Assembly: GCF_013387485.1 (NCBI RefSeq)
Contig: NZ_JABBXB010000006.1
Coordinates: forward strand, 161,522 to 225,521
DNA length: 64,000 bases
Direction: 5' to 3'
Source: Stenotrophomonas sp. SAM-B
GTDB taxonomy: Bacteria > Pseudomonadota > Gammaproteobacteria > Xanthomonadales > Xanthomonadaceae
The notes under the pieces are model-generated. The model ran no database searches. It was given only the letters and a program-made list of their open reading frames with translations, and was not told the origin of the DNA. Positions 18,865 through 26,925 of the stretch are shown piece by piece; position 1 is the stretch's first letter, and every line of letters begins with the position of its first letter. A program made the translations under genes and the position numbers.

Positions 18865-21381
18865 ATGTTTCCATGGCGTCCTTTGCAGACCGTTGTGACC
18901 ATGGCTTACGAACTCGCCAAGCGCACTGAAGACGCCGAGCGCCGCCTCGCCACCACCGATGGGCTGCCCTCGCGCGATGGCGCGCTGCTGACCGCGCGCC
19001 TGCAGCGCCGCTACAACGACCGCATCACCGGCAGCTTCACGATTCCGGCCCGCGAGGGCCAGTACGCGCCGATCCCGGCCGATGTGCCCGACGCCCTGGT
19101 CCAGGCGCTGAAGGCGCGTGGCATCGAGCAGCTCTACAGCCACCAGGCGCAGGCCTGGGAGGCCAGCCAGCGCGGCGAGCACGTGGCGATCGTGACCCCG
19201 ACCGCCAGCGGCAAGTCGCTGTGCTACACCCTGCCGGTGGTCAGCGCGGCGATGCAGGGCAAGGCCAAGGCGCTGTACCTGTTCCCGACCAAGGCGCTGG
19301 CCCAGGACCAGGTCGCCGAGCTGCTGGAACTCAACCGCGCCGGCGATCTGGGCGTGAAAGCCTTCACCTTCGATGGGGATACGCCGGGCGATGCGCGCCA
19401 GGCGATCCGCCTGCACGGCGACATCGTGGTCTCCAACCCGGACATGCTGCACCAGGCGATCCTGCCGCATCACACCAAGTGGGCGCAGTTCTTCGAGAAC
19501 CTGCGCTACGTGGTCATCGATGAAGTGCACACCTACCGCGGCGTGTTCGGCAGCCACGTCACCAACGTGCTGCGCCGGCTCAAGCGGATCTGCGCGTTCT
19601 ATGGCGCGGAACCGCAGTTCATCCTGTGCTCGGCGACCATCGGCAACCCGCAGGCGCATGCCGAGGCGCTGATCGAAGCGCCGGTGACGGCGATCACCGA
19701 GTCCGGCGCGCCCAGCGGGCCGAAGCATGTATTGCTGTGGAACCCGCCGGTGGTCAACGCCGATCTCGGCCTGCGCGCTTCGGCGCGTTCGCAGAGCAAC
19801 CGCATCGCCCGCATCGCGATCAAATCCGGGCTGAAGACCCTGATCTTCGCGCAGAGCCGGCTGATGGTCGAAGTGCTGACCAAGTACCTCAAGGACATCT
19901 TCGACCACGACCCGCGCAAGCCGGCGCGCATCCGTGCCTACCGGGGCGGCTACCTCCCCACCGAGCGCCGTGAGACCGAACGCGCCATGCGCGCGGGGCA
20001 GATCGACGGCATCGTCAGCACCTCGGCGCTGGAGCTGGGCGTGGATATCGGCAGCCTGGACGTGGTCATCCTCAACGGCTACCCGGGCAGCGTCGCCGCG
20101 ACCTGGCAGCGCTTCGGCCGTGCGGGTCGCCGCCAGCAGCCCGCGCTGGGCGTGATGGTGGCCAGCTCGCAGCCGCTGGACCAGTACGTGGTGCGGCATC
20201 CGGACTTCTTCGCCGAGGCGTCGCCCGAGCATGCGCGCATCGCGCCGGACCAGCCGCTGATCCTGTTCGACCACATCCGCTGCGCCGCCTTCGAGCTGCC
20301 GTTCCTGGCCGGCGATCCGTTCGGCCCGATCGATCCGCTGGTGTTCCTGGAAGCCCTGGCCGAAACCGAGGTCGTACATCGCGAAGGCGACCGCTGGGAG
20401 TGGATCGCCGACAGCTACCCGGCCAATGCGGTCAGCCTGCGCTCGGTCGCCGATGGCAACTTCGTGGTGGTGGACCGCAGCGACGGCAAGCAGCAGATCA
20501 TCGCCGAGGTGGATTATTCCGCCGCCGCGCTGACGCTGTACGAAGGCGCCATCCACATGGTGCAGTCCACGCCCTACCAGGTGGAGCGGCTGGACTGGGA
20601 AGGCCGCAAGGCCTATGTCACCCGCACGCATGTGGACTACTACACCGACAGCATCGACTTCACCAAGCTCAAGGTGCTGGACCGTTTCGATGGCTGCATC
20701 GCCGGGCGCGGCGATTCCCACCATGGCGAGGTGCACGTGGTGCGCCGCGTGGCCGGCTACAAGAAGATCCGCTACTACACCCACGAAAACATCGGCTACG
20801 GCCCGGTCAACCTGCCCGACCAGGAGCTGCACACCACGGCGGTGTGGTGGCAGTTGCCGCAGGCGCTGCTGCTGACCGCGTTCGACAGCAAGCAGGAAGC
20901 GCTGGATGGTTTCCTCGGCGCCGCCTACGCGCTGCATATCGTCGCCACCGTCGCGGTGATGGCCGATGCGCGCGATCTGCAGAAGGCGGTCGGCAATGGT
21001 GACGGTACGTGGTTCGCGGTGGCCGACCAGAGCGGCCGCGGGCAGCTGCGCGGCGCCGAGTTCGACGCCAGCGCGATCGAGCTGCAGCAGCAGTTCGTGC
21101 CCACGGTCTATCTGTACGACAACTTCCCCGGCGGCGTGGGCCTGAGCGAGCCGCTGTGGGTGCGCCAGGCCGAGCTGCTGCTGCGCGCGCGTGAACTGGT
21201 GCAGGGCTGCGACTGCAAGGCCGGCTGCCCGGCCTGCGTCGGCCCGGTGCTGGCCGGCCAGGAAGACGATGCCACCACGCCGAAGGCGCTGGCGTTGAAG
21301 GTACTGGACCTGTTCGACAGTGCCGCGCTGCCGTCCGCGGCCGAACGTGAGCGCCAGCATGCCGAAGTGGTCGCCCCGTGA
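18865..21381 (+). CDS. DEAH-box helicase with C-terminal zinc/iron cysteine cluster (MrfA/YprA type)
   Basis: An 838-residue superfamily 2 helicase. Motif I is TPTASGKS near residue 112, the Walker B box is DEVH at 218 (variant of DEAH), motif III is SATIGN, and motif VI is QRFGRAGRRQQ. The last 60 residues carry C782-x-C784-x3-C788-x2-C791, the four-cysteine cluster of the DUF1998-containing YprA/MrfA helicases. In Bacillus subtilis MrfA works with the nuclease MrfB in repair of mitomycin C damage. Here the next gene codes for a nuclease of the MrfB type and overlaps by four bases (GTGA). The start is ATG 18865; ATG 18901 (MAYELAKRTEDAE) is possible. The family call is firm, the repair role is inferred from the pair. 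Confidence 0.88.
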   Translation: MFPWRPLQTVVTMAYELAKRTEDAERRLATTDGLPSRDGALLTARLQRRYNDRITGSFTIPAREGQYAPIPADVPDALVQALKARGIEQLYSHQAQAWEASQRGEHVAIVTPTASGKSLCYTLPVVSAAMQGKAKALYLFPTKALAQDQVAELLELNRAGDLGVKAFTFDGDTPGDARQAIRLHGDIVVSNPDMLHQAILPHHTKWAQFFENLRYVVIDEVHTYRGVFGSHVTNVLRRLKRICAFYGAEPQFILCSATIGNPQAHAEALIEAPVTAITESGAPSGPKHVLLWNPPVVNADLGLRASARSQSNRIARIAIKSGLKTLIFAQSRLMVEVLTKYLKDIFDHDPRKPARIRAYRGGYLPTERRETERAMRAGQIDGIVSTSALELGVDIGSLDVVILNGYPGSVAATWQRFGRAGRRQQPALGVMVASSQPLDQYVVRHPDFFAEASPEHARIAPDQPLILFDHIRCAAFELPFLAGDPFGPIDPLVFLEALAETEVVHREGDRWEWIADSYPANAVSLRSVADGNFVVVDRSDGKQQIIAEVDYSAAALTLYEGAIHMVQSTPYQVERLDWEGRKAYVTRTHVDYYTDSIDFTKLKVLDRFDGCIAGRGDSHHGEVHVVRRVAGYKKIRYYTHENIGYGPVNLPDQELHTTAVWWQLPQALLLTAFDSKQEALDGFLGAAYALHIVATVAVMADARDLQKAVGNGDGTWFAVADQSGRGQLRGAEFDASAIELQQQFVPTVYLYDNFPGGVGLSEPLWVRQAELLLRARELVQGCDCKAGCPACVGPVLAGQEDDATTPKALALKVLDLFDSAALPSAAERERQHAEVVAP

Positions 21382-22466
21382 GCCTGAGCCTGGACAAGCT
21401 GCGCCTGCTGCGCCGGCAGGCCGGTGATGCGACGGCGGCGGCGCCTGAAAACCCGGTAGGTGCCGACCGTTGGTCGGCACATCCCACCGAACCCGCAGCC
21501 CCGCTTCCGGCCGCCGCCAACGACGCGCGTGCGCGCACGCCTGCGCCTGCCTCCGTTTTCGGCTGGGTCGAGCAGGAGATCCGCCACAAACCGACCGGCG
21601 CCGCCGCACGCGAGACCGCACCGGCGGTTCCCGCTGTTCCTGTCCCCGCACCCGCGCTGCGCAGACCCGAGATCGGTGGCCTGCGCCGCCTGCTTGGCCT
21701 GCGCGATCGTGGCATCAGCACCGCCAAGCCGCGCGAGAACGCCGCGGATCGCCACGTGCCGGGCGAGGAAATCGCGCCGGGGCTGTTCCTGATCGAATCG
21801 TTCGTCGCGCAGGCGATCCCCACCGAACCGCTGTCGCTGGCCTTCGCCAAACGCGAGGGCGAGCAGGTGCAGCCGCGGGATCTGTTGTTCTTCGACACCG
21901 AGACCACCGGCCTGGCCGGCGGCACCGGTACACGCGCCTTCATGATCGGCGCGGCGGACTGGCACATCCATCCCGAACGTGGCGACGGCCTGCGCATCCG
22001 CCAGCTGCTGATGACGACGATGGCCGCGGAAGCCGCGATGCTGCGCGAGTTCGCCGGCTGGCTGCAGCCGGGCACGGTGTTCTCCAGCTACAACGGGCGC
22101 TGCTACGACGCCCCGCTGCTGAAGACGCGCTATCGCCTGGCGCGGCAGCGCTGCCCGATCACGCCGCTGGATCACGTCGACCTGCTGTTCCCGACCCGCC
22201 GCCGCTATCGCGGCACCTGGGAGAACTGCCGGCTGGCCACGATCGAGCGCCAGCTCCTGCAGATCGTGCGCGAAGACGATCTGCCCGGCTCCGAAGCCCC
22301 TGCGGCGTGGCTGAATTACCTCCGGGGCGGCAGCGCGGTGAACCTGCGCCGGGTGGCCGAGCACAACCACCAGGACGTGGTGACCTTGGCGCTGCTGATG
22401 CGGCGGCTGGTGGCCGAGGAGCAGCGCGACCGGGAGACGTTGGCTTTGTCCTCGCCGTCCCCCTGA
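21378..22466 (+). CDS. DEDD 3'-5' exonuclease, MrfB/YprB type
   Basis: A 362-residue protein with a ribonuclease H-like exonuclease domain in its second half. D173 and E175 (FFDTETTGLAGGTG) form Exo I, D244 (YNGRCYDAPLLK) Exo II, and H329/D333 (EHNHQDVV) Exo III. This order matches YprB/MrfB. The first 150 residues are low-complexity, rich in Ala and Pro. Residues 27-35 (VGADRWSAH) are coded by a GTAG-type REP palindrome that lies in frame. The start is GTG 21378, overlapping the helicase stop by four bases, so the two are translationally coupled. MrfB has TPR repeats in Bacillus; none is clear here. It probably resects DNA opened by the helicase, which is inference. Confidence 0.85.
   Translation: MSLSLDKLRLLRRQAGDATAAAPENPVGADRWSAHPTEPAAPLPAAANDARARTPAPASVFGWVEQEIRHKPTGAAARETAPAVPAVPVPAPALRRPEIGGLRRLLGLRDRGISTAKPRENAADRHVPGEEIAPGLFLIESFVAQAIPTEPLSLAFAKREGEQVQPRDLLFFDTETTGLAGGTGTRAFMIGAADWHIHPERGDGLRIRQLLMTTMAAEAAMLREFAGWLQPGTVFSSYNGRCYDAPLLKTRYRLARQRCPITPLDHVDLLFPTRRRYRGTWENCRLATIERQLLQIVREDDLPGSEAPAAWLNYLRGGSAVNLRRVAEHNHQDVVTLALLMRRLVAEEQRDRETLALSSPSP
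21456..21480. repeat. GTAG-type REP palindrome inside a coding region
   Basis: GTAG is followed by GTGCCGACCGTTGGTCGGCAC, where GTGCCGACC pairs with GGTCGGCAC around GTT. The same element class is found between genes at 40923 and 60474 and in a related form at 63953. Here it is read in frame within the low-complexity N-terminal part of the exonuclease gene. Confidence 0.85.
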
Positions 22467-22479
22467 GGGAAACGCAGGA

Positions 22480-22779
22480 TCAGCTCAGTCCGGCACGCAG
22501 TCGATCAATCATCAGGGACAGAAGTTCATTCACGCGATGGGCCTCCGCCGGAGGAATCATCTCATTCATGGTTTGCGCGTCCTCCTGACAGTCAAAAATG
22601 TCCACGGACGTCCAGCCGCTGGACCAGAAATCTATCGTCGCGAATTTATTGTTTCCTTCAACACTCGCTCTCTGCAGCTCTCCGAAGTCCCCGCGCCCTT
22701 CGTCTGTGTAGGTAATGTTGAATCCCGTCAAATGGGGATGAATACTGCCCCTGAACCACGTGATATCAGGTGCGCTCAT
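22480..22779 (-). CDS. Small acidic hypothetical protein
   Basis: A 99-residue protein starting MSAPDITWFRGSIHPHL. This start, rather than any of the longer options, is chosen because CGGAGAA lies about seven bases before the ATG. It is acidic, has no signal peptide, and is predicted to be a small soluble alpha/beta protein (FATIDFWSSGWTSVDIFDCQ as the core, helical C-terminus). No known motif is recognised. In size and character it recalls immunity-type or small regulatory proteins, but there is no toxin gene beside it, so this is only an impression. It is convergent with the MrfB-type gene, 13 bases apart. Confidence 0.65.
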   Translation of the reverse strand: MSAPDITWFRGSIHPHLTGFNITYTDEGRGDFGELQRASVEGNNKFATIDFWSSGWTSVDIFDCQEDAQTMNEMIPPAEAHRVNELLSLMIDRLRAGLS

Positions 22780-22952
22780 TGTTTTCTCCGACAAATCAAA
22801 CCTTGCTCGCAGGCGCTGCCTGCTGAAGGGTGGCTGATGGCTTCCCGAGAGGTACGCCGCCAATAATGACGGCAGGTGGTGCGTCATGTCTTGACGCGGC
22901 GTGAAGTAGGCGTGTTCCACACTGCACGCACTCTCCGTGGGAGGACCACCAC

Positions 22953-23288
22953 ATGCGTCTGAACCTTCTGTTCGCCCTGGGCTGCGCCCTGCCGCTGGCC
23001 GCCTGCAGTCATCCCGGCAAGACGGCGGGAACACCCGCTGACAGCCCGACCTCGACCGCGCCGCCCGCGGTGGCCGGCAGTGGCGGCCAGTGCGATCCGG
23101 AAAAGCTCACCGGCCTGACCGGGCAGACCGCCACCGAGGCGGTGATCCAGAAAGCAGTGAAGGACAGCGGTGCCCGCAACGCCCGCGTGCTCAAGCCGGG
23201 CATGGCGATGACCATGGATTACCGCGAAGACCGGCTCAGCATCGAAGTGGACGCGCAGAACAGGATCGTGCGCGCCAACTGCGGTTGA
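22953..23288 (+). CDS. I78 family peptidase inhibitor lipoprotein
   Basis: A 111-residue lipoprotein: the signal ends in LPLAACSH, a lipobox with Cys18. After a Thr/Pro-rich linker comes an I78 domain, recognised by QCDPEKLTGLTGQ, ARVLKPGMAMTMDYREDRLSIEVD and the terminal NRIVRANCG, with two cysteines that should form a disulfide. I78 proteins (elastase inhibitor AFLEI type) inhibit serine proteases from a short potato-inhibitor-I-like loop. A GGGAGGA ribosome site precedes the ATG. It is convergent with the M56 gene. Two further I78-type lipoprotein genes lie at 28198 and 29748. Target protease unknown. Confidence 0.85.
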   Translation: MRLNLLFALGCALPLAACSHPGKTAGTPADSPTSTAPPAVAGSGGQCDPEKLTGLTGQTATEAVIQKAVKDSGARNARVLKPGMAMTMDYREDRLSIEVDAQNRIVRANCG

Positions 23289-23304
23289 GGAGGCTTCCTG
23301 CAGG

Positions 23305-25182
23305 TCAGTCGCGCAGGCGCTGGGCCTTGCCGCTGGCCAGCGCCTGATCGATGGCCGTGCGTACTTCCCGCACGGCGCGGGCCGAGGCCAGGCTCTGCTG
23401 CTGCGCCAGGCGCGCCTGCTCCCGGCCCAGCTCGGCCTGCTCGCGCGCGACCAGGGTGATCTGACGGGCGTCCACCGCCTTGGCCGCGGCGGTACGCGCT
23501 TCGCGCGCTGCCTGACTGGCACCGGCGGCAGCCGCACGTGACTGGCGCGCGGCCTGGTTGGCCTCGGCGGCCGCATCCAGTCCCACTTGGCGCGTCGCGT
23601 GGTTGACCACCGCCGCGACATCCACCGCGGCCAGCGCGTCGGCGGTGACCTGCATCGAGACCTTGGCCAGCTGCTGGCCGATCGCCGCCTGGCGGTTGCC
23701 CAGCTCGGCCTGCGCGTTGCCCAAGGCCGCCACGTCGGACTGACTGCGGCTGAGCTGGCTGAGGACGGCGGGATCGCGGATGAGATAGCGCGCCTGGCCA
23801 CGACGTACCCACAGCGCCGGTTCGTCACCGCCCGCGTCGCGGCGCGCCTGCTTGAGATCGGCCACCGAGGCATCGACGAAGTTGTCGTCCTGCCCCATCA
23901 GCACGAACGCCTGGGCGGGTTGCTGGCGGATGTTGAGCTTGCCATGGGTGACGAAGGACATCCCGTCATCCAGATCCTTCGGCGGTTCCGGCGCACGCGG
24001 GGCGGCGGGGGCGGCCGGCGGTTCCGGGGCCGGCATGGGCTCCGGTGCGGGCATCGGCTCCGGTGCGGGCATCGGCTCCGGCGCGGGGACCGGGGCGGGT
24101 GCCGGACGGGGGGCGCGCGCAGGCAACGGCGTGGGTACGTTCGGTGCAGTCGGGGCCGGGAGCGCCGGCGGCGGCGGCGCAGCCACCAACCGCAGCGGCG
24201 CCACGCCGACGACCACGAACAGCGCGGTGATCGCCAGCGAGGCCACGCGCGGGAAGCTGCGGGTCTGCTGCAGGGTCAACAGGCGGCGCTTGAGGCTGCG
24301 CAGGTTCGGCGAGGCGCTCGCCACGCCCACGGCGGGACGCGGCGCGACACCCAGCTGCACCAGCAACCGGCCATAGCCATGCCGGCAATGCCCGTGGCCG
24401 GCCACCACCGCACCATCGCAGGCTTCTTCGCGGGCCAGGGCGTATTCACGCGCGGCCAGGTGGACCAGCGGATGGAAGAAGAAAAGATGCTGCGACAGTG
24501 CCGGCAGCAGGCCCCACCACAGGTCGCGGCGCTGCAGATGGATCAGCTCATGGGTCAGCGCCATGTCCAGGTCATCGGCCGACATCGCCGGCAGTTCACG
24601 CGCTGGCAGCAGCAGCACGGGTCGCCACGGGCCGATCAACTGCGGCGAGCGGATCTGTGCGGAGAGCTTCAGGCGCGGCGCGCGACGCAGGCCATGCGCT
24701 TCGGCAGCGAGCTGCAGGGCCTGCTGCAGACCGGCGTCGGTGCACTCGGTGGCACCGCGCACCAGCGCGCGGCTGGCGCGGTAGCCACGCAGGCTGTGCA
24801 CCAGCATCAGGAGCACGCCGGCGGCCCACAGGGCCAGCAGCAGCGACGGCCAGGACACTGCCATCGTCGCCGTCTCGGCCGCGCTCGCTGCATGGATGAC
24901 CGGCGCGGCCTGCACGGCCGCATCGAACGCAGGCAGTGCCGTCACCGGGGCGGTCGGCGCAGTCAGCGCGGCGGGTGCAGGCAGCACCGCCAGTTCCAGC
25001 GGGCTGCTCCAGAACAGGCCCAGCACCGCCTGCGCCGCCACCAGCCACCACAGCCGGCAGCGGGTGGCGGAGGGCAGCTGCGGCAGCAGGCGGCATACGC
25101 CCCACACCAGCGCCACCAGCACCGCACTCTGCACGCTGGTCCAGCCCAGCCGCATCAGCAGTTCGCTCATCATCATGTCCAT
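23305..25182 (-). CDS. M56 family metallopeptidase, BlaR1-like sensor without penicillin-binding domain
   Basis: A 625-residue inner-membrane protein. The first 320 residues form the M56 peptidase: membrane helices at the start and near residues 100-130, the zinc motif HELIHL near residue 210 (ALTHELIHLQRRDLWW), and a further helix after it. A Pro/Ala/Glu/Met repeat follows (APEPMP units), then a helical, Ala/Gln-rich C-terminal region of about 200 residues. BlaR1/MecR1 proteins carry a beta-lactam-binding domain there; none of its SxxK-type motifs is visible, so the signal sensed is probably different. The BlaI gene lies three bases upstream and is cotranscribed. The protein presumably cleaves or inactivates BlaI, as in known pairs. 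Confidence 0.88.
   Translation of the reverse strand: MDMMMSELLMRLGWTSVQSAVLVALVWGVCRLLPQLPSATRCRLWWLVAAQAVLGLFWSSPLELAVLPAPAALTAPTAPVTALPAFDAAVQAAPVIHAASAAETATMAVSWPSLLLALWAAGVLLMLVHSLRGYRASRALVRGATECTDAGLQQALQLAAEAHGLRRAPRLKLSAQIRSPQLIGPWRPVLLLPARELPAMSADDLDMALTHELIHLQRRDLWWGLLPALSQHLFFFHPLVHLAAREYALAREEACDGAVVAGHGHCRHGYGRLLVQLGVAPRPAVGVASASPNLRSLKRRLLTLQQTRSFPRVASLAITALFVVVGVAPLRLVAAPPPPALPAPTAPNVPTPLPARAPRPAPAPVPAPEPMPAPEPMPAPEPMPAPEPPAAPAAPRAPEPPKDLDDGMSFVTHGKLNIRQQPAQAFVLMGQDDNFVDASVADLKQARRDAGGDEPALWVRRGQARYLIRDPAVLSQLSRSQSDVAALGNAQAELGNRQAAIGQQLAKVSMQVTADALAAVDVAAVVNHATRQVGLDAAAEANQAARQSRAAAAGASQAAREARTAAAKAVDARQITLVAREQAELGREQARLAQQQSLASARAVREVRTAIDQALASGKAQRLRD
24032..24085. repeat. 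Three tandem 18-base repeats in the M56 gene
   Basis: Three nearly identical 18-base units (first one GGCATGGGCTCCGGTGCG) code on the minus strand for the repeated PMPAPE linker between the peptidase and the C-terminal region. The flanks look like decayed further copies. Such repeats change number easily, so linker length may vary between strains. Confidence 0.85.
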
Positions 25183-25185
25183 GGC

Positions 25186-25572
25186 TCAGCCCTCCCGCTT
25201 GCGTGACTGCAACTGTGCGACCAGCGCTTCCAGCTCGGCCAGCTCCTGATCGCTGACGTCGACCTTGTGCGACATGAACGCTACGAACGGCGAGACCGAG
25301 CCCTGCAGCGTCTTCTCCACGAAGCTGGCCACCGCGCCCTGCACCACGCTGTCCTGGCCGCTGGTGGTGGCATAGCGGTACACGCCGTCCACCTGCTTGC
25401 GGCTCAGGTACGACTTGGCGCGCAGGCGCTCCATCATGGTCAGCACGGTGGACCGTGCCAGCCCGCGCTGCTCGCCGAACCCGGCGGCGACTTCGCCGAC
25501 GCTTGGACGGTCCTGTTCCGCGATGTACTGCAGCAGGGCCAGCTCCTGGTCCCCGATGGTCTTGCCGCGCAT
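25186..25572 (-). CDS. blaI: BlaI/MecI/CopY family repressor
   Basis: A 128-residue winged-helix repressor starting MRGKTIGDQELALLQYIAE. The DNA-binding part covers residues 1-75 (RSTVLTMMERLRAKSYLSRKQ as the recognition region), and the C-terminal helices form the dimer region. The protein is of usual length. The cleavage site used by BlaR1-type proteases would lie between the two domains. Together with the M56 gene it forms a two-gene sensing unit. Two palindromes of the BlaI-operator kind lie at 25586 and 25613, just upstream of its start and before the divergent serine hydrolase gene, so it probably represses itself and the hydrolase. The symbol refers to the family; the regulon is inferred. 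Confidence 0.88.
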   Translation of the reverse strand: MRGKTIGDQELALLQYIAEQDRPSVGEVAAGFGEQRGLARSTVLTMMERLRAKSYLSRKQVDGVYRYATTSGQDSVVQGAVASFVEKTLQGSVSPFVAFMSHKVDVSDQELAELEALVAQLQSRKREG

Positions 25573-25585
25573 GGCGCACTCCCTA

Positions 25586-25603
25586 TGACTACACGTGTCG
25601 CCA
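25586..25603. promoter_or_regulatory. BlaI-type operator 1
   Basis: TGACTACACGTGTCGCCA contains the perfect inner palindrome ACACGTGT and half-sites GACTACA / TGTCGCC. It resembles the ACTACA-TGT layout bound by BlaI/MecI repressors. It lies 14 bases before the blaI start codon. Confidence 0.65.
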
Positions 25604-25612
25604 CCGTGCCAG

Positions 25613-25630
25613 TGACTACAGGTGTCGTCA
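25613..25630. promoter_or_regulatory. BlaI-type operator 2
   Basis: TGACTACAGGTGTCGTCA is the second copy, 27 bases (centre to centre) from operator 1, with half-sites GACTACA and TGTCGTC. Two sites in the gap between divergent blaI and hydrolase genes is the arrangement of known bla loci. Confidence 0.65.
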
Positions 25631-25779
25631 AGTGCCGGACGGTCGGTGCCGACGAACGGTAGGCCGAGCGCGAGCGCCCTGCCGGCGGCCTTAAACCTTT
25701 TCGCCGCGGCCCGCATCCAAGCCTTCGAGCTGCGGCATCCCGCCCCGGCGCCGCGTTACCTTCGCCAAGGACCTGCTGC

Positions 25780-26925
25780 ATGCGCTCCACGTACCGCGTG
25801 ATCTTGATGGCCGCCCTGCTGTTCCCGCTGGGCGCACAGGCGCGAGCCGGCAATGTGGACACGGCCAACCAGCAGACCCGGCAGTTCATCGGCCGGACCA
25901 TGGATGCCCTGCGCATTCCCGGCCTGCAGATCGCCGTGATCCAGGACGGGAAGGTAGTGCTCTCGGAAAGCCACGGGCTGGCCAACGTCGAAAACGGGCT
26001 GCCGGCCACGCGCACGACGCGTTTCCCGCTCAACTCGGCGACGAAGTCGTTCACCGGGGTGGCGATGATGCAGCTGGCCGAGGCGGGCAAGGTGAACCTG
26101 GATGCGCCGATCTCGACCTACCTCGCCGATCTGCCCGAGGCATGGCGCGGCGTTCGGGTCCGCCAGCTGCTGGCGCACACCTCCGGGCTGCCGGACATCC
26201 TCGATGCGCAGGGACTGCTCGGCGGAGGCAGCGAGCAGGCGGCCTGGGCGGCGGTGACCCGGCTGCCGGTGGAGGCCGCCCCCGGCGCGCGCTTCACGTA
26301 CAACCAGACCAACTACGTGCTGCTGGCACGGATCATCGCCGCGCAGTCGTCCATGCCGTACGACCGCTACGTGGCCACGCGTCAGTTCGATGTCGCCGGG
26401 ATGCCGTCCACGACGTTCGGCGACAGCTACGACCTGATCGCCAACAGCGCCACGATCTACAGCTGGTTCCCGCGCCGCACCGATGCGCCGGACGCCGCGC
26501 CACGTCTCTCGCACTGGTTCTACGACATGACGCCCGGGCTATGGGCCGGCGGCGGCATGCTGACCACCGCCGATGACGTCGCGCAGTGGCTGGTCGCGTT
26601 GTCCGGCAACCGCCTGATCAACGCGGCCAGTACCCGCAGGATGTGGAGGCCGGAACGGCTCAACGATGGCAGCGAGGGCGCCTGGGGAGACGGCTGGGCG
26701 GTGTTGCAGGGCGCCCCGCAACGCCAGGTGGCCGGCATGGGTGGCGCGCGCTCGGCCTTCATCGTCTACCCCGACCAGGGGCTGGCCATCGTGGTGCTGA
26801 CCAACCTGGTCGGGGCCAACCCGCAGAACTTCATTCCGCAGATCGCCGCGCTTTACGGCGTGGACGCGCCGGTGCCGACGGTCAGCCGCGCGGCCCGCCC
26901 ATCACTGGCAGGATCACACCGCTGA
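25780..26925 (+). CDS. Secreted serine hydrolase, beta-lactamase/PBP-like fold
   Basis: A 381-residue exported protein (signal peptide MRSTYRVILMAALLFPLGAQ, cleavage near ARAGN). It has the class C beta-lactamase/D-peptidase fold: S86-A-T-K89 is the nucleophile motif SxxK, Y174 begins the second motif (TYNQTNYVLLARI), and GMGGARSAF near residue 325 replaces the KTG/HxG box. Such serine hydrolases include esterases and D-aminopeptidases; a true beta-lactamase is not indicated. It is divergent from blaI across two operators, so induction through the M56-BlaI pair is likely. Its last 15 codons overlap the end of the convergent SDR gene by 44 bases. Confidence 0.85.
   Translation: MRSTYRVILMAALLFPLGAQARAGNVDTANQQTRQFIGRTMDALRIPGLQIAVIQDGKVVLSESHGLANVENGLPATRTTRFPLNSATKSFTGVAMMQLAEAGKVNLDAPISTYLADLPEAWRGVRVRQLLAHTSGLPDILDAQGLLGGGSEQAAWAAVTRLPVEAAPGARFTYNQTNYVLLARIIAAQSSMPYDRYVATRQFDVAGMPSTTFGDSYDLIANSATIYSWFPRRTDAPDAAPRLSHWFYDMTPGLWAGGGMLTTADDVAQWLVALSGNRLINAASTRRMWRPERLNDGSEGAWGDGWAVLQGAPQRQVAGMGGARSAFIVYPDQGLAIVVLTNLVGANPQNFIPQIAALYGVDAPVPTVSRAARPSLAGSHR

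Noticed and set aside
18769..21651. Long antisense frame over the helicase gene
   Set aside because: Shadow of the DEAH-box gene; the plus-strand frame has all helicase motifs.
26882..26925. Overlap of serine hydrolase and SDR genes taken as a possible frameshift
   Set aside because: Both ends are ordinary stop codons; the SDR ends with the usual GG-rich C-terminus and the hydrolase with a short unstructured tail, so a convergent overlap explains it.
25780..26925. Calling the serine hydrolase an AmpC beta-lactamase
   Set aside because: SxxK is present but the YxN motif reads YNQ and the KTG motif is missing, so only a general serine hydrolase call is safe.
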